From NCBI GenBank assembly GCA_938040655.1, contig CALHZK010000005.1:1-64000 (forward strand): 64,000 nucleotides of DNA, given 5' to 3'. Within the stretch, counting starts at the first letter, position 1. Every line of letters begins with the position of its first letter. The DNA comes from an uncultured Candidatus Saccharibacteria bacterium (lineage in GTDB: Bacteria; Patescibacteriota; Saccharimonadia; Saccharimonadales; Saccharimonadaceae). Shown here in pieces: positions 15,827 to 24,770 of the stretch. Both the position numbers and the translations under genes were made by a program. The notes under the pieces were generated by a model. It was not told the origin of the DNA. It did not search any database and saw nothing but the letters and a program-made list of their open reading frames with translations.

Positions 15827-16585
15827 ATGAGGAAGAGAATAATCATCGGCAACTGGAAGATGAACCTGGCAATGCAGGAGGCCAGTGTGTACCTGCAGAC
15901 CTTGATGAGCAACCTATCATCGCATCGTGATGTTGAGGTGGTGGTCGCACCAATGCTGCTGACGCTACAGAGCCTGAGCTTACAGGTCGATCGGCGCCGG
16001 ATAAAGCTCGCTGCCCAAAATTGCTACTGGCGTGACCATGGTCCGTACACCGGTGAGGTACCGGCGGCAGCGCTGCGTGGTATTGTCGATTTTGTATTGA
16101 TTGGCCACTCGGAGCGCCGCTACCTCTTCCATGAGAGTGAGCGTGATATTCGATTTAAAGTGCAGGCTGCCCTGCGCAATCACCTGCAGCCGATACTCTG
16201 TATCGGTGAGACAGCCGATGAGCGAGCACGGGGCGAGGTGAATGATGCGATATACGACCAACTTACCAGCGGGCTAGCCAATGTGACAGCTGATGAGCTG
16301 AACCATGTGATTATTGCGTATGAGCCGGTCTGGGCTATCGGCAGTGGCCAGCCAGCGCGGCCGCACGATGTTGAGCGGGCGGTGAAGGCAATTCGACGGC
16401 ATCTTGCTCAGCTATTTGGTGCCCAGGCCAGTGACCACGTTCGCGTGCTGTATGGCGGTAGTGTGACAACGGATAGCGCAGCTGATTATCTTATGATAGC
16501 AGGGGTTGATGGCTTGTTGGTCGGCGGAGCGAGCCTCGACGCGTATCAGTTTCAGGCGATTGTAAAAAAGGCACATAAGGGGTAA
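15827..16585 (+). CDS. tpiA: triosephosphate isomerase
   Basis: This 252-residue enzyme interconverts dihydroxyacetone phosphate and glyceraldehyde 3-phosphate. The catalytic residues are all visible: Lys in GNWKMN near residue 12, His in IGHSERR and Glu in AYEPVWAIG, plus the phosphate-gripping LYGGSV and VGGASL loops. It lies eight bases after pgk as the last gene of the glycolytic block. The following gene has its own ribosome-binding site, so the block may run on. Confidence 0.97.
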   Translation: MRKRIIIGNWKMNLAMQEASVYLQTLMSNLSSHRDVEVVVAPMLLTLQSLSLQVDRRRIKLAAQNCYWRDHGPYTGEVPAAALRGIVDFVLIGHSERRYLFHESERDIRFKVQAALRNHLQPILCIGETADERARGEVNDAIYDQLTSGLANVTADELNHVIIAYEPVWAIGSGQPARPHDVERAVKAIRRHLAQLFGAQASDHVRVLYGGSVTTDSAADYLMIAGVDGLLVGGASLDAYQFQAIVKKAHKG

Positions 16586-16600
16586 ACGGGAGGGCATACG

Positions 16601-19489
16601 ATGGATATTGACTTTGACGAACTAGACCGAGCTGTCAATTCGCTGATGGAAAAGCGTAAACAGGAAGAGCAGAAAAAGCAAAAAGCAACCCAGTCGACAT
16701 CTCAGGTAGCCGCCGCACCAAAAAGTGATGTAGACAATACAACGAACTCATCACCTGCGGCACCAGCAGCTACTCCGCACGAGCCAGTGGCTGCTCCTGT
16801 GGTGAATGACGGTGACAGTAGTAGTGACGACCAGTCTTATAGTACTGACACTGCAGCAGCGGTCGATCAGCCAGCGGTGGCGCCCACTGATGACTATACG
16901 CCACACGCTCAGTCGCCTACATCGCAGACGTTACCACCTCACCAGCCAGCCGATGTGCACGAGCCGTACGCGCAGCCAGCTGACCAGTCGGTATCGCCGA
17001 GCGATCAGTCAGAGGGTGAACAGCCAGCGGGCGACTTGGTTGGCAATCAGTCGGCCGCTGACCAGCCACTGACCCCACCACCGAGCGCTGAGGTCTCACC
17101 GATTCATATTCCAGTCGCTCCCACATCATCAGTTGATTCGTCAGTGCTGACACCTGCTTTTGGTGCTCACGATGATACTACCTCGGCAGCGACCACTCCT
17201 GTTAGCCTAGCCGATGACCAGCCGGCTCATGCTGATGATGGATTGACTGCCACTGCGCCAGTCCAAGAAGAGGGTAGTTACCACAGAAGCAACTACGATG
17301 ATCCGGCTGCTGAATATCCACAAAAGGTCGACGCATCAGGAGTGCAGGGCCAGCCGAATCAGCATGATGCCCCATCGACCTCACCTGACACCGAGTCAAT
17401 TGCTGACCTTGCGACGATCCTCGCAGCGCATCACCCACAGACGCCACTATCGGCAGACGCCGCTATGCCATCAGCTCAATCAGCGACGGGTTTGCCAGCG
17501 AATGATGCCGACGATTCTCTCTCGTACGCGCAACCAGCTGACCAGTCGGTATCGCCGAGCGATCAGCCAGCTGACGCACAGGTGTTGGCGGGCGATGAGC
17601 GAACAACCGATCAGTCGTTCGCGCCACCTCGCCCATTTGCTGCCGATATACCAGAGTCAGTTGAACCAGCATCATATCAGAATGTGTCGACTGTCGATGA
17701 AGGCGCTGCGCCAGATTTCTTATCAGATACCGATGCTGCTGCGGATTATCTGGCGGCGGCTCAGGGTCAAGCTGATCAATCTCTTGCAGATCACCCAGCC
17801 GATGAGCAGGCCTCAATATCTGAGCTAGCAGCCGATCACCCTCTTGCGCCAGCTAACCAGTCGGTATCGGGTGCTACCGTGCCAGGTGTTGGCATGCCAA
17901 CACAGCCGCCGATTGATGAGCAGCTATCGACGACTGCAGAGGCAATGGTTGAGGCACCTGAGTCTGAGATACCATCAGCGACAGAAGAACCATCTCAGCC
18001 CGAGAGTGAGAGCTCAGCTATAGCAGCAGGTCTGGCACCGCTTGAGCCTGCCGCTGAAACTGCGCCGCTGTCGCCAGAGGTGTTTGAGCCGTTGTATCAT
18101 GATGATAACGATGTCGCAAAAACAACGGATTATACACCGATCGCCTTCTCGGATGTAGACTCAGCTGTAGATTCAGCGTCTCAATCGACGACTACACCAG
18201 CGGAGACCGCTGCGCAATCAGTGCCAGTTCGATCACGCTACTCCGACGAACCAGACGAAGTGTCAGCATCGGAGGCGGCGCCACGGGCAGTACTGGCGGA
18301 CCAAGAAGAGTCAGATCATCAGGCCGAACCCATTACCGTATCACGCGTTGAGCCAGTGCACTATGACGAAGTTTCGCCAATTGCTTCGCCGAGCGATGAC
18401 GATCTATCGTCTGCGAAAGAGCTGAAAGAAGCCAAGGGGTTACAGGATCGCGAGGATGGCATAGACACCGCACACGCCGATATGGCCGATATGCAGGCAG
18501 ACCATTCTCGGTCTCGCGAGCCCTCGGTGCAGTCAGTCTCCCCGTCTGGTGAGGATGAGGCGCAAGATAGCTCAGAAAAAACTGCTGACACACCAACCAT
18601 TGTCCGCCGGCCACCGTCGTCTGGTCGTTTTATGGACGTGATCCATCCGTCGTCGAGCGCAATGATGGGCAGCACTGCTCGGCCAGTTTCACGCACTGGC
18701 GTGACCCTTCATCCTACCGACTCAGCTGATGATGAGTCAACGACTCCTCCTGCCGAGCCGGAGATGTCTCTCAGCTCACCAGCCGCCCATTCAGATGTCA
18801 GTGATCAGCCAGCTGCTACCGCGACGCCAGGTAGTCCTGACGCTGCAGCTGCACAACCCGAGCCTGCACAGTCTCCGCAGCCCTATGATGACCAGTCGGT
18901 GATGATCCCAGAGCCTGACCAGCCTGCAGTCGCTCCTGCGCTGTCTCGATCCGGTGGAGTGGTGATTAACCCGCTACCAGCACAACCCGAACCTTCTGAA
19001 GATGAGGCAGCCGATGACGACACCTATGAGGATATTGTCTCAAGCGAGTATACGAATCCACAAGATATCACCCCATCTGGGCGTGTCGCACCCGAGCTAA
19101 GCCATGATGTCATGGAAATTGAATCAGCCGACCCAGAAGACACTTCACCAGCAGCGCTGGGATTTGATGAGTATAGTGGCTCGGATGTCGATGCCCGTTT
19201 CGAGACAGATGTGCCAACCAAGTTTTCCGCCTCGGCTGATACGGCGACCTTTGACACAAGCTCATTACCGCTTCCAGCGGCTCCTGCTGCGTCATCATCC
19301 TACCAAGAGGACCAGTTTGCTATGCCAGAGCCGGAGCCAATGTTCAATGCAGCTGTCGCAGTGCAGCAGCCAGGTGTGGCCATTCATCACGAGAGAAAGG
19401 GGTCTGGTTGGGTGACCTTTTTGTTGGTGATTCTTTTCTTGGCGATCGGTATCGGTGGCGGTATTTTGGCCTTTTATTTGCTAAAATAG
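16601..19489 (+). CDS. very large acidic, low-complexity tail-anchored protein (962 residues)
   Basis: The N-terminus (MDIDFDELDRAVNSLMEKRK) is helical and charged. It is followed by about 850 residues dominated by Asp, Ser, Ala, Pro, Gln, Glu and Thr with hardly any long hydrophobic stretch, so almost certainly disordered. One membrane segment closes the protein (GWVTFLLVILFLAIGIGGG), leaving only a few residues outside. The motif YAQPADQSVSPSDQ occurs at about residues 123-136 and 309-322, with weaker versions elsewhere. GGGAGG upstream supports ATG 16601. It could be a cytoplasmic scaffold or spacer fixed to the membrane. The function is unknown; its place between tpiA and uvrD gives no clear hint. 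Confidence 0.85.
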   Translation: MDIDFDELDRAVNSLMEKRKQEEQKKQKATQSTSQVAAAPKSDVDNTTNSSPAAPAATPHEPVAAPVVNDGDSSSDDQSYSTDTAAAVDQPAVAPTDDYTPHAQSPTSQTLPPHQPADVHEPYAQPADQSVSPSDQSEGEQPAGDLVGNQSAADQPLTPPPSAEVSPIHIPVAPTSSVDSSVLTPAFGAHDDTTSAATTPVSLADDQPAHADDGLTATAPVQEEGSYHRSNYDDPAAEYPQKVDASGVQGQPNQHDAPSTSPDTESIADLATILAAHHPQTPLSADAAMPSAQSATGLPANDADDSLSYAQPADQSVSPSDQPADAQVLAGDERTTDQSFAPPRPFAADIPESVEPASYQNVSTVDEGAAPDFLSDTDAAADYLAAAQGQADQSLADHPADEQASISELAADHPLAPANQSVSGATVPGVGMPTQPPIDEQLSTTAEAMVEAPESEIPSATEEPSQPESESSAIAAGLAPLEPAAETAPLSPEVFEPLYHDDNDVAKTTDYTPIAFSDVDSAVDSASQSTTTPAETAAQSVPVRSRYSDEPDEVSASEAAPRAVLADQEESDHQAEPITVSRVEPVHYDEVSPIASPSDDDLSSAKELKEAKGLQDREDGIDTAHADMADMQADHSRSREPSVQSVSPSGEDEAQDSSEKTADTPTIVRRPPSSGRFMDVIHPSSSAMMGSTARPVSRTGVTLHPTDSADDESTTPPAEPEMSLSSPAAHSDVSDQPAATATPGSPDAAAAQPEPAQSPQPYDDQSVMIPEPDQPAVAPALSRSGGVVINPLPAQPEPSEDEAADDDTYEDIVSSEYTNPQDITPSGRVAPELSHDVMEIESADPEDTSPAALGFDEYSGSDVDARFETDVPTKFSASADTATFDTSSLPLPAAPAASSSYQEDQFAMPEPEPMFNAAVAVQQPGVAIHHERKGSGWVTFLLVILFLAIGIGGGILAFYLLK
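16967..17008 (+). repeat. 42-base direct repeat, copy 1
   Basis: This stretch matches 17525-17566 with a single visible difference, inside the coding sequence of the acidic protein, and encodes YAQPADQSVSPSDQ. Near-identity at the DNA level suggests a recent internal duplication. Confidence 0.85.
17525..17566 (+). repeat. 42-base direct repeat, copy 2
   Basis: Second copy of the repeat at 16967-17008. The flanking sequence is also repetitive (CAGCCAGC and GACCAG-rich) but less well conserved. Confidence 0.85.
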
Positions 19490-19493
19490 AGTC

Positions 19494-21587
19494 ATGGATT
19501 TTTTGGCCGAATTAAACCCGCAGCAACGGCAGGCAGTTGAGCATGACCACGGGCCCTTGCTGATTTTGGCTGGTGCTGGTAGCGGGAAGACGAAGACCCT
19601 GACACACCGGATTGCCACACTAATCGCTGGTGGTGTCCTCCCGAGCCGCATCTTGGCGGTGACATTCACCAACAAGGCGGCGCGCGAAATGCGCCAGCGG
19701 CTGGCGACCATGCTGGGTGAGCAGGCTGAGGATCGACGTTTTATGCCATGGACGGGGACATTCCACAGTATCTGTGTACGCTTACTGAGGATGGATGGCC
19801 CGGCTATTGGTCTGAGTCGCCGCTTTGTGATTTATGATGAAGATGATCGCCTGAGTTTACTCAAGCAAATTATGAAGTCTGACGGCCTAACGGAGCGCGA
19901 TATCAAACCAAAGGTAGTTGCCGCGATGATTTCACGGGCCAAAAACAGTCTTATTACGGCCAGCGAATATGCCGATACCGCCCAGGGGCCGCTCCAGCAG
20001 CAGGTCGCCAGGATATTTATGGCTTACGAGGCGGCATTGACGCAGGCAGTTGCGTGTGATTTTGATGATCTACTCGGTACGACGGTCAAATTACTGCGTG
20101 AGCATCCAGATATCCGCCGTAAGTGGCAGCAGCAATTTGAGCATATACTCATCGATGAATATCAAGACACCAACGCGGTGCAATACGCCTTGATCAAGCT
20201 ATTGGTGGGCCCAGCCGGCAATCTTTGTGTAGTTGGTGATGATGCTCAGTCAATTTATAGTTTTCGAGGGGCTGACTATACTAATATTTTGCATTTTGAG
20301 CGAGATTTTCCCGGGGCGACGATCATCAAGCTTGAGCAGAACTATCGCTCAACTGGGGCTATCTTGCAACTAGCGAACTCGCTGATTAGCCACAATACCC
20401 ACCAGGCAGAGAAACAGTTGTGGACCGAGGCGGTCGGCGGCATCGAGCCACAGTTGTGGCAGCTGTATAGTGAAGCCGAGGAAGCTGAGGTGATCGCGCA
20501 GGAGATTCGGCGGCAAGCTGCCATGGGGCGTGCCTATAGTGATATCGCCGTCTTGTACCGGACAAATGCGCAGAGCTATGCAATCGAGCGGTCGCTGCGG
20601 CAGGCACATATTCCTTATGCGATTGTCGGGGGTCTTCGTTTTCTGGACCGGGCGGTTGTCAAAGATTTGTTGGCCTATACGCGGTTATTGTACCAGCCGA
20701 GTGACCAAGTGAGTTTTCAGCGAGTTGTGGCGGTGCCGAAGCGAGGTATTGGTGCGGTGAGTATCGCTAAATTCCTTGCCTGGAATAGTCGGTTCGACCG
20801 CGATATTATCGCAGGATTACAGGCGGCCGAGGAGGCGACCGACATAACTACCCGAGCTCGACATGCGCTACAGAAGCTTGGTGAAACGTTGTCAGAATTA
20901 CAGCAATATCTTGACGGTTCGCCAGCCGATTTGCTGGAACAAATTATCATCAAAACAGGGTACGACAACTATCTGAAAGATGGCAGCCCCCAAGCCGAGG
21001 AGCGTCAAGAAAATGTTGGCGTGCTGATCGCTGAAGCGAAAGCGTATGCTGATGTCGCCAGTTTTCTCGAGGAGATGGCGTTGATGTCGGCAAGTGACAC
21101 TGCGGCTGATCAACAAGTGACGCTGATGACGCTGCACGCAGCCAAAGGGTTGGAGTTTCCGGTGGTATTCCTCACAGGGCTGGAAGAAGGGATATTGCCG
21201 CACGCACGGGTTTTTGCAGAAGGGAAAGAAGCTGATATTGAGGAAGAGCGGCGTCTTTGCTATGTTGGTATCACTCGAGCTCGTGAGGTACTGGTAGTGA
21301 CCTGTGCGCAGTCGCGGACACAGTTTGGTCAGATTGGCTATAATATGCCCTCACGGTTTTTGAGTGAGATGGGGTTGATGGCTCGTGGTGTTGACCAGCC
21401 AGCCCAGCCGCCAGAGCCAACGTTTTATTCAGATGATATCGGCTTGGCAGTTGGCGACATGGTGCGGAGCCCACAATTTGGTAGTGGGCAGGTAGTCGAT
21501 ACCGATGGCTTAGCGGTGACCGTGCAATTTACCAGCGGTACAACCAAGAAGTTGAACGTCGAATTCGCCAGATTAGAAAAAATTTGA
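19494..21587 (+). CDS. uvrD: UvrD/PcrA-type superfamily 1 DNA helicase
   Basis: This 697-residue 3'-5' helicase works in nucleotide excision repair and in clearing stalled forks. The motifs are in order: Q motif (LNPQQRQAV), Walker A (GAGSGKTKTL), TFTNKAAREM, DEYQDTN, GDDAQSIYSFRGA, the arginine motif QNYRST, LMTLHAAKGLEFPVVF and YVGITRARE. The C-terminal stretch DMVRSPQFGSGQVV with following strands resembles the tudor-like domain of PcrA. The start ATG comes four bases after the preceding stop. Together with uvrA and uvrC in this window it supplies most of the excision-repair set; uvrB is not here. Confidence 0.96.
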   Translation: MDFLAELNPQQRQAVEHDHGPLLILAGAGSGKTKTLTHRIATLIAGGVLPSRILAVTFTNKAAREMRQRLATMLGEQAEDRRFMPWTGTFHSICVRLLRMDGPAIGLSRRFVIYDEDDRLSLLKQIMKSDGLTERDIKPKVVAAMISRAKNSLITASEYADTAQGPLQQQVARIFMAYEAALTQAVACDFDDLLGTTVKLLREHPDIRRKWQQQFEHILIDEYQDTNAVQYALIKLLVGPAGNLCVVGDDAQSIYSFRGADYTNILHFERDFPGATIIKLEQNYRSTGAILQLANSLISHNTHQAEKQLWTEAVGGIEPQLWQLYSEAEEAEVIAQEIRRQAAMGRAYSDIAVLYRTNAQSYAIERSLRQAHIPYAIVGGLRFLDRAVVKDLLAYTRLLYQPSDQVSFQRVVAVPKRGIGAVSIAKFLAWNSRFDRDIIAGLQAAEEATDITTRARHALQKLGETLSELQQYLDGSPADLLEQIIIKTGYDNYLKDGSPQAEERQENVGVLIAEAKAYADVASFLEEMALMSASDTAADQQVTLMTLHAAKGLEFPVVFLTGLEEGILPHARVFAEGKEADIEEERRLCYVGITRAREVLVVTCAQSRTQFGQIGYNMPSRFLSEMGLMARGVDQPAQPPEPTFYSDDIGLAVGDMVRSPQFGSGQVVDTDGLAVTVQFTSGTTKKLNVEFARLEKI

Positions 21588-21601
21588 TATAATACAGAAA
21601 A

Positions 21602-22825
21602 GTGAGTGTGTATGACACCTCTTTATGTATGAGTAAGCAATTTTATATACATCATCGGTCAAGAACATATCTTCCCTTACTTGGCTTGTTGGTTGCCTGT
21701 ATCGCTGGCCTTCCTCTGGTTGGCAGTGCCTTGGCTCGGTCGTCTACACCGGTATCGACTGCTCATGGCGAGCATCTCCTCAATATTTATGATAAGGGGG
21801 TCGAGCGAACGATTGTCACCAAAGCTCGAACCTTGCACGATGCGCTGAACGCAGCCAAGATCACAGTCGACGAAGAGAGGGATGTGGTCGAGCCAGGGTT
21901 GAATACTGAGCTTATTGGCGCAAAATATAGTGTCAATATCTACCGAGCTCGGCCGGTTGTGGTCGTGGATGGGTCGCACCGCCGGCAAGTGACGACAGCT
22001 CAGCAGACACCAGGGCTGATCGCTCAGGCGGCTGGCTTGACGCTCTACCCCGAAGACGAAGTGACACTTGGTGCAGCTGACGATGTCGCGCTTGATGGTG
22101 CGAGTTTGGTGATGAAAATTACTCGCTCCAAGGTCGTCAAATTGACTCTCTATGGCAAAACGGCAGAGGTACACACCCGGGCCGACACGGTAGCGGCCTT
22201 CCTGCGTGAAAAGAATATCACTTTGGCGGCGGATGACACTATATCCGCATCGACTACGGCACCAATTACCTCTGGCATGCATGTAGAAATCTGGCGTAAT
22301 GGCAAGCAAACAGTGACTGTCGAAGAGGATATTGATTTTGCAACAGAAAAAGTACAAGATGCCGACCAGCCGACCAGCCATCATGAGGTGAAGACTCCAG
22401 GTGAGAAGGGGAAGCAGAATGTCACTTATGAAATTGAGATGAAGAATGGCCAAGAAGTGAGCCGTAAGAAGATTGCGGCAGTGACGACCAAGGAGCCGAA
22501 GAAGCAAGTCGAAGTCGTCGGTACAAAGACGGCAGTATCGTACAATGGCGGTGGCAGCAAAGATCAGTGGCTGGCTGCCTCGAATATCCCGCGTGATCAA
22601 TGGGGCTATGCTGAGTGGTTGGTTCAGAAAGAGAGCGGCTGGAACCCGAATGCGCGCAATGCCAGTGGGGCCTGTGGTTTGGCTCAGGCACTTCCGTGTA
22701 ATAAGGTGCCAGGTAATCCATTGGACCCAATTAACTCGCTAAACTGGATGCACGGTTATGTGATGGGCCGCTATGGCTCATGGGAGAAGGCAGTCGCTCA
22801 TAGCAAATCGCGAGGTTGGTACTAG
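21602..22825 (+). CDS. secreted wall-binding protein with DUF348 repeats, G5 domain and lysozyme-like end
   Basis: The protein has a signal peptide (hydrophobic about 24-46, ending in SALA), DUF348-like segments (about 60-220), a G5 domain (about 236-312, TVTVEEDIDFATEK) and a C-terminal lytic-transglycosylase-like module with a likely catalytic Glu near 344 (LVQKESGWNP) and ACGLAQALP. This is the layout of resuscitation-factor-like and YabE-like proteins that cut peptidoglycan. TATAAT at 21588-21593 lies eight bases before GTG 21602; ATG 21629 (MSKQFY) would give a more usual signal peptide and is the alternative. The next gene is a paralogue with a different catalytic end. Confidence 0.88.
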   Translation: MSVYDTSLCMSKQFYIHHRSRTYLPLLGLLVACIAGLPLVGSALARSSTPVSTAHGEHLLNIYDKGVERTIVTKARTLHDALNAAKITVDEERDVVEPGLNTELIGAKYSVNIYRARPVVVVDGSHRRQVTTAQQTPGLIAQAAGLTLYPEDEVTLGAADDVALDGASLVMKITRSKVVKLTLYGKTAEVHTRADTVAAFLREKNITLAADDTISASTTAPITSGMHVEIWRNGKQTVTVEEDIDFATEKVQDADQPTSHHEVKTPGEKGKQNVTYEIEMKNGQEVSRKKIAAVTTKEPKKQVEVVGTKTAVSYNGGGSKDQWLAASNIPRDQWGYAEWLVQKESGWNPNARNASGACGLAQALPCNKVPGNPLDPINSLNWMHGYVMGRYGSWEKAVAHSKSRGWY

Positions 22826-22874
22826 GGTATTACCGAAGGCGGTTTCCGTGCTATAATCAGGACACTAGTTCACC

Positions 22875-23894
22875 ATGAAAATACAAGAATGTGTGGCAGT
22901 AGGCCTTAGTCTAGTTGGCATCAGTTGCGGCGTGTTGCTCGCTCAGCAAGCACAGGCACAGGGTACTCATACGGCGGCTGAGCGCGTCGTGGTCATGCGT
23001 GATCGCGGTGTGCAGAAGACGATTATCACGAGGTCACGTACTGTTCGGCAGGCCCTACAAGCGATGGCCGTCACGATTGACCAGCGTCATGATAAGGTCG
23101 AACCTCACGCCGATAGTGTATTGAAGAACGGCACAAACTACATCACTATTTATCGGGCGCAGCCGATCACTGTGATTGATGGTGAGCGGCGGATTCAAAT
23201 TACCACAGCCGAGCAATCGCCAAGCCGGATCGCTCAGGCAGCCGGCCTGACGCTCTACCCAGAGGATTCGATCAGGTTCACGCCGACCAAGCAGCTCCTG
23301 ACCGATGGTCCGCGGCTGACTATGGTGGTGCAGCGCTCGCCGCAGCGGACGATCACTGTTGAAGAAGAGATTGACTTTCCGCGCCAACAGCAACGCGATT
23401 CTACCAAGCCGATCGGTTGGCGGCAAGTGGTCGAAGAGGGTCGCAAAGGGAAGCGACGGCGTGTCTTTGTAGTGCGCTTGCAAGATGGTGCAGAAGTAGC
23501 GCGCCAGCTGATCAGTGAGACAGTGTTGACAACCGCGACGCCGCAAAAAGAGCTGGTCGGTGCGCAGCCGAAAAACCCGCTGACTAAAGGTAAAGGTACG
23601 CAGACCTTCACTGACTCCAAAGGGGTGGCCCACCGTGAAACGTATTATGATTTACCGATGAACGTCGTGGCGCGGGCCTGTGGTGGCAGTAGCTATACGG
23701 TGCGAGCAGACGGCGCCAAGGTGGATAAGGACGGCTATATCTTGGTGGCGGCGCATTATGGTAATTATCCACGTTGCTCGGTGGTAGAAACTAGCATGGG
23801 CCCTGGCAAGGTTTACGACACCGGTGGTTTTGCAGCCAAGCACCCACATGGGTTTGATTTAGCAACTGATTGGACGAACGGAGACGGGCGGTAA
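22875..23894 (+). CDS. secreted YabE-like protein with DUF348, G5 and 3D domains
   Basis: This 339-residue protein has a signal peptide (residues 1-29, ending near AQAQG), DUF348-like segments (about 40-150), a G5 domain (about 158-235, TITVEEEIDFPRQQQ) and a C-terminal 3D domain with the expected Asp-rich frame (VRADGAKVDKDG, then HGFDLATDW), the fold shared with MltA-type transglycosylases. It is probably a peptidoglycan lytic enzyme. The first two thirds are clearly related to the preceding gene, so the pair arose by tandem duplication with a swapped catalytic end. TATAAT at 22852-22857 precedes ATG 22875. The next gene, rsmA, starts at the base after its stop. Confidence 0.9.
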   Translation: MKIQECVAVGLSLVGISCGVLLAQQAQAQGTHTAAERVVVMRDRGVQKTIITRSRTVRQALQAMAVTIDQRHDKVEPHADSVLKNGTNYITIYRAQPITVIDGERRIQITTAEQSPSRIAQAAGLTLYPEDSIRFTPTKQLLTDGPRLTMVVQRSPQRTITVEEEIDFPRQQQRDSTKPIGWRQVVEEGRKGKRRRVFVVRLQDGAEVARQLISETVLTTATPQKELVGAQPKNPLTKGKGTQTFTDSKGVAHRETYYDLPMNVVARACGGSSYTVRADGAKVDKDGYILVAAHYGNYPRCSVVETSMGPGKVYDTGGFAAKHPHGFDLATDWTNGDGR

Positions 23895-24770
23895 ATGAAG
23901 TCACCACGTGCGAGAACGCCTGATATAGCCGCGCGCCGCAGTGCTCGCCATAAGACACCACAACAGCATAGGCGGCGGTCACGGCCACCGCAGTCGGGGC
24001 CGAAAAAGTCGCTTGGCCAACACTGGCTGAAAGATCCAGATATTTTGGCAGATATTGCTGAGGCAGCGGAGCTGACTGTCGATGATACGGTGCTAGAGAT
24101 CGGCCCCGGACTCGGTACGTTGACTAGCCGCTTACTGGCGCGAGCCGGCGCGGTCACGGCGGTAGAGTTTGATATTGACTTAGCGCAGAAACTACCCGGT
24201 CAGTTTCCTGGTAAAAATTTGACAGTAGTGCACCAGGATATCTTGCAGTTTGACTTGAACCAGCTACCGCGTGACTACAAAGTAGTCGCCAATGTCCCCT
24301 ACTATATCACGGGTAAGATTATTGAGAAGCTGCTTACGGCAGAGAACACACCAGACCTGGCGGTACTGCTGGTGCAGAAGGAGGTTGCGGAGCGGATGGC
24401 GGCCGGTCCGGGTGAGATGAGTATGCTAGCACTGGGTGCCCAGATTTTTGCTGAGGTAGAACTGGGTGTTATCGTGCCGCGGCAGTTTTTTACACCACCG
24501 CCAAAAGTTGATTCGCAAGTGGTGGTATTGCGTAGGCAGCGCGTACCGTTGGTCGCATCAGAAGATCAAAAAGAGTTCTTTCGGATTATCAAGGCGGGGT
24601 TCTCTGCCAAGCGTAAAAAGCTGCGCTCTAGTCTGAGTGGTGGTTTGCAGCTCACCAAAAATGCCACTGAGCAGCTGTTGTCTTATGCCGCAATTTCACC
24701 TGATGCTCGGGCTGAAGACTTAGCAATTGAGGATTGGCAGCGGCTGCTACAAGGGTGGCGCCTGCGATGA
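23895..24770 (+). CDS. rsmA: 16S rRNA (adenine-N6,N6)-dimethyltransferase
   Basis: RsmA (KsgA) dimethylates two adjacent adenines in the 3'-terminal hairpin of 16S rRNA as a late check on 30S assembly. The SAM-binding motifs are EIGPGLGTLT and the acidic VVHQDIL; the catalytic motif IV reads NVPYYIT instead of the usual NLPYNI. A basic extension of about 35 residues (many Arg, Lys, Pro) precedes the usual start KKSLGQHWLKD and may help RNA binding. At 291 residues the length is slightly above the norm because of it. The stop overlaps the next start (ATGA). Confidence 0.95.
   Translation: MKSPRARTPDIAARRSARHKTPQQHRRRSRPPQSGPKKSLGQHWLKDPDILADIAEAAELTVDDTVLEIGPGLGTLTSRLLARAGAVTAVEFDIDLAQKLPGQFPGKNLTVVHQDILQFDLNQLPRDYKVVANVPYYITGKIIEKLLTAENTPDLAVLLVQKEVAERMAAGPGEMSMLALGAQIFAEVELGVIVPRQFFTPPPKVDSQVVVLRRQRVPLVASEDQKEFFRIIKAGFSAKRKKLRSSLSGGLQLTKNATEQLLSYAAISPDARAEDLAIEDWQRLLQGWRLR

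Noticed and set aside
16601..19489. CRISPR-like array in the repetitive gene
   Set aside because: The repeats are coding, few and unevenly spaced inside one open frame, with no unique-spacer pattern.
21677..22600. 307-codon minus-strand ORF
   Set aside because: Lies wholly antisense to the DUF348/G5 gene, with no protein family character.
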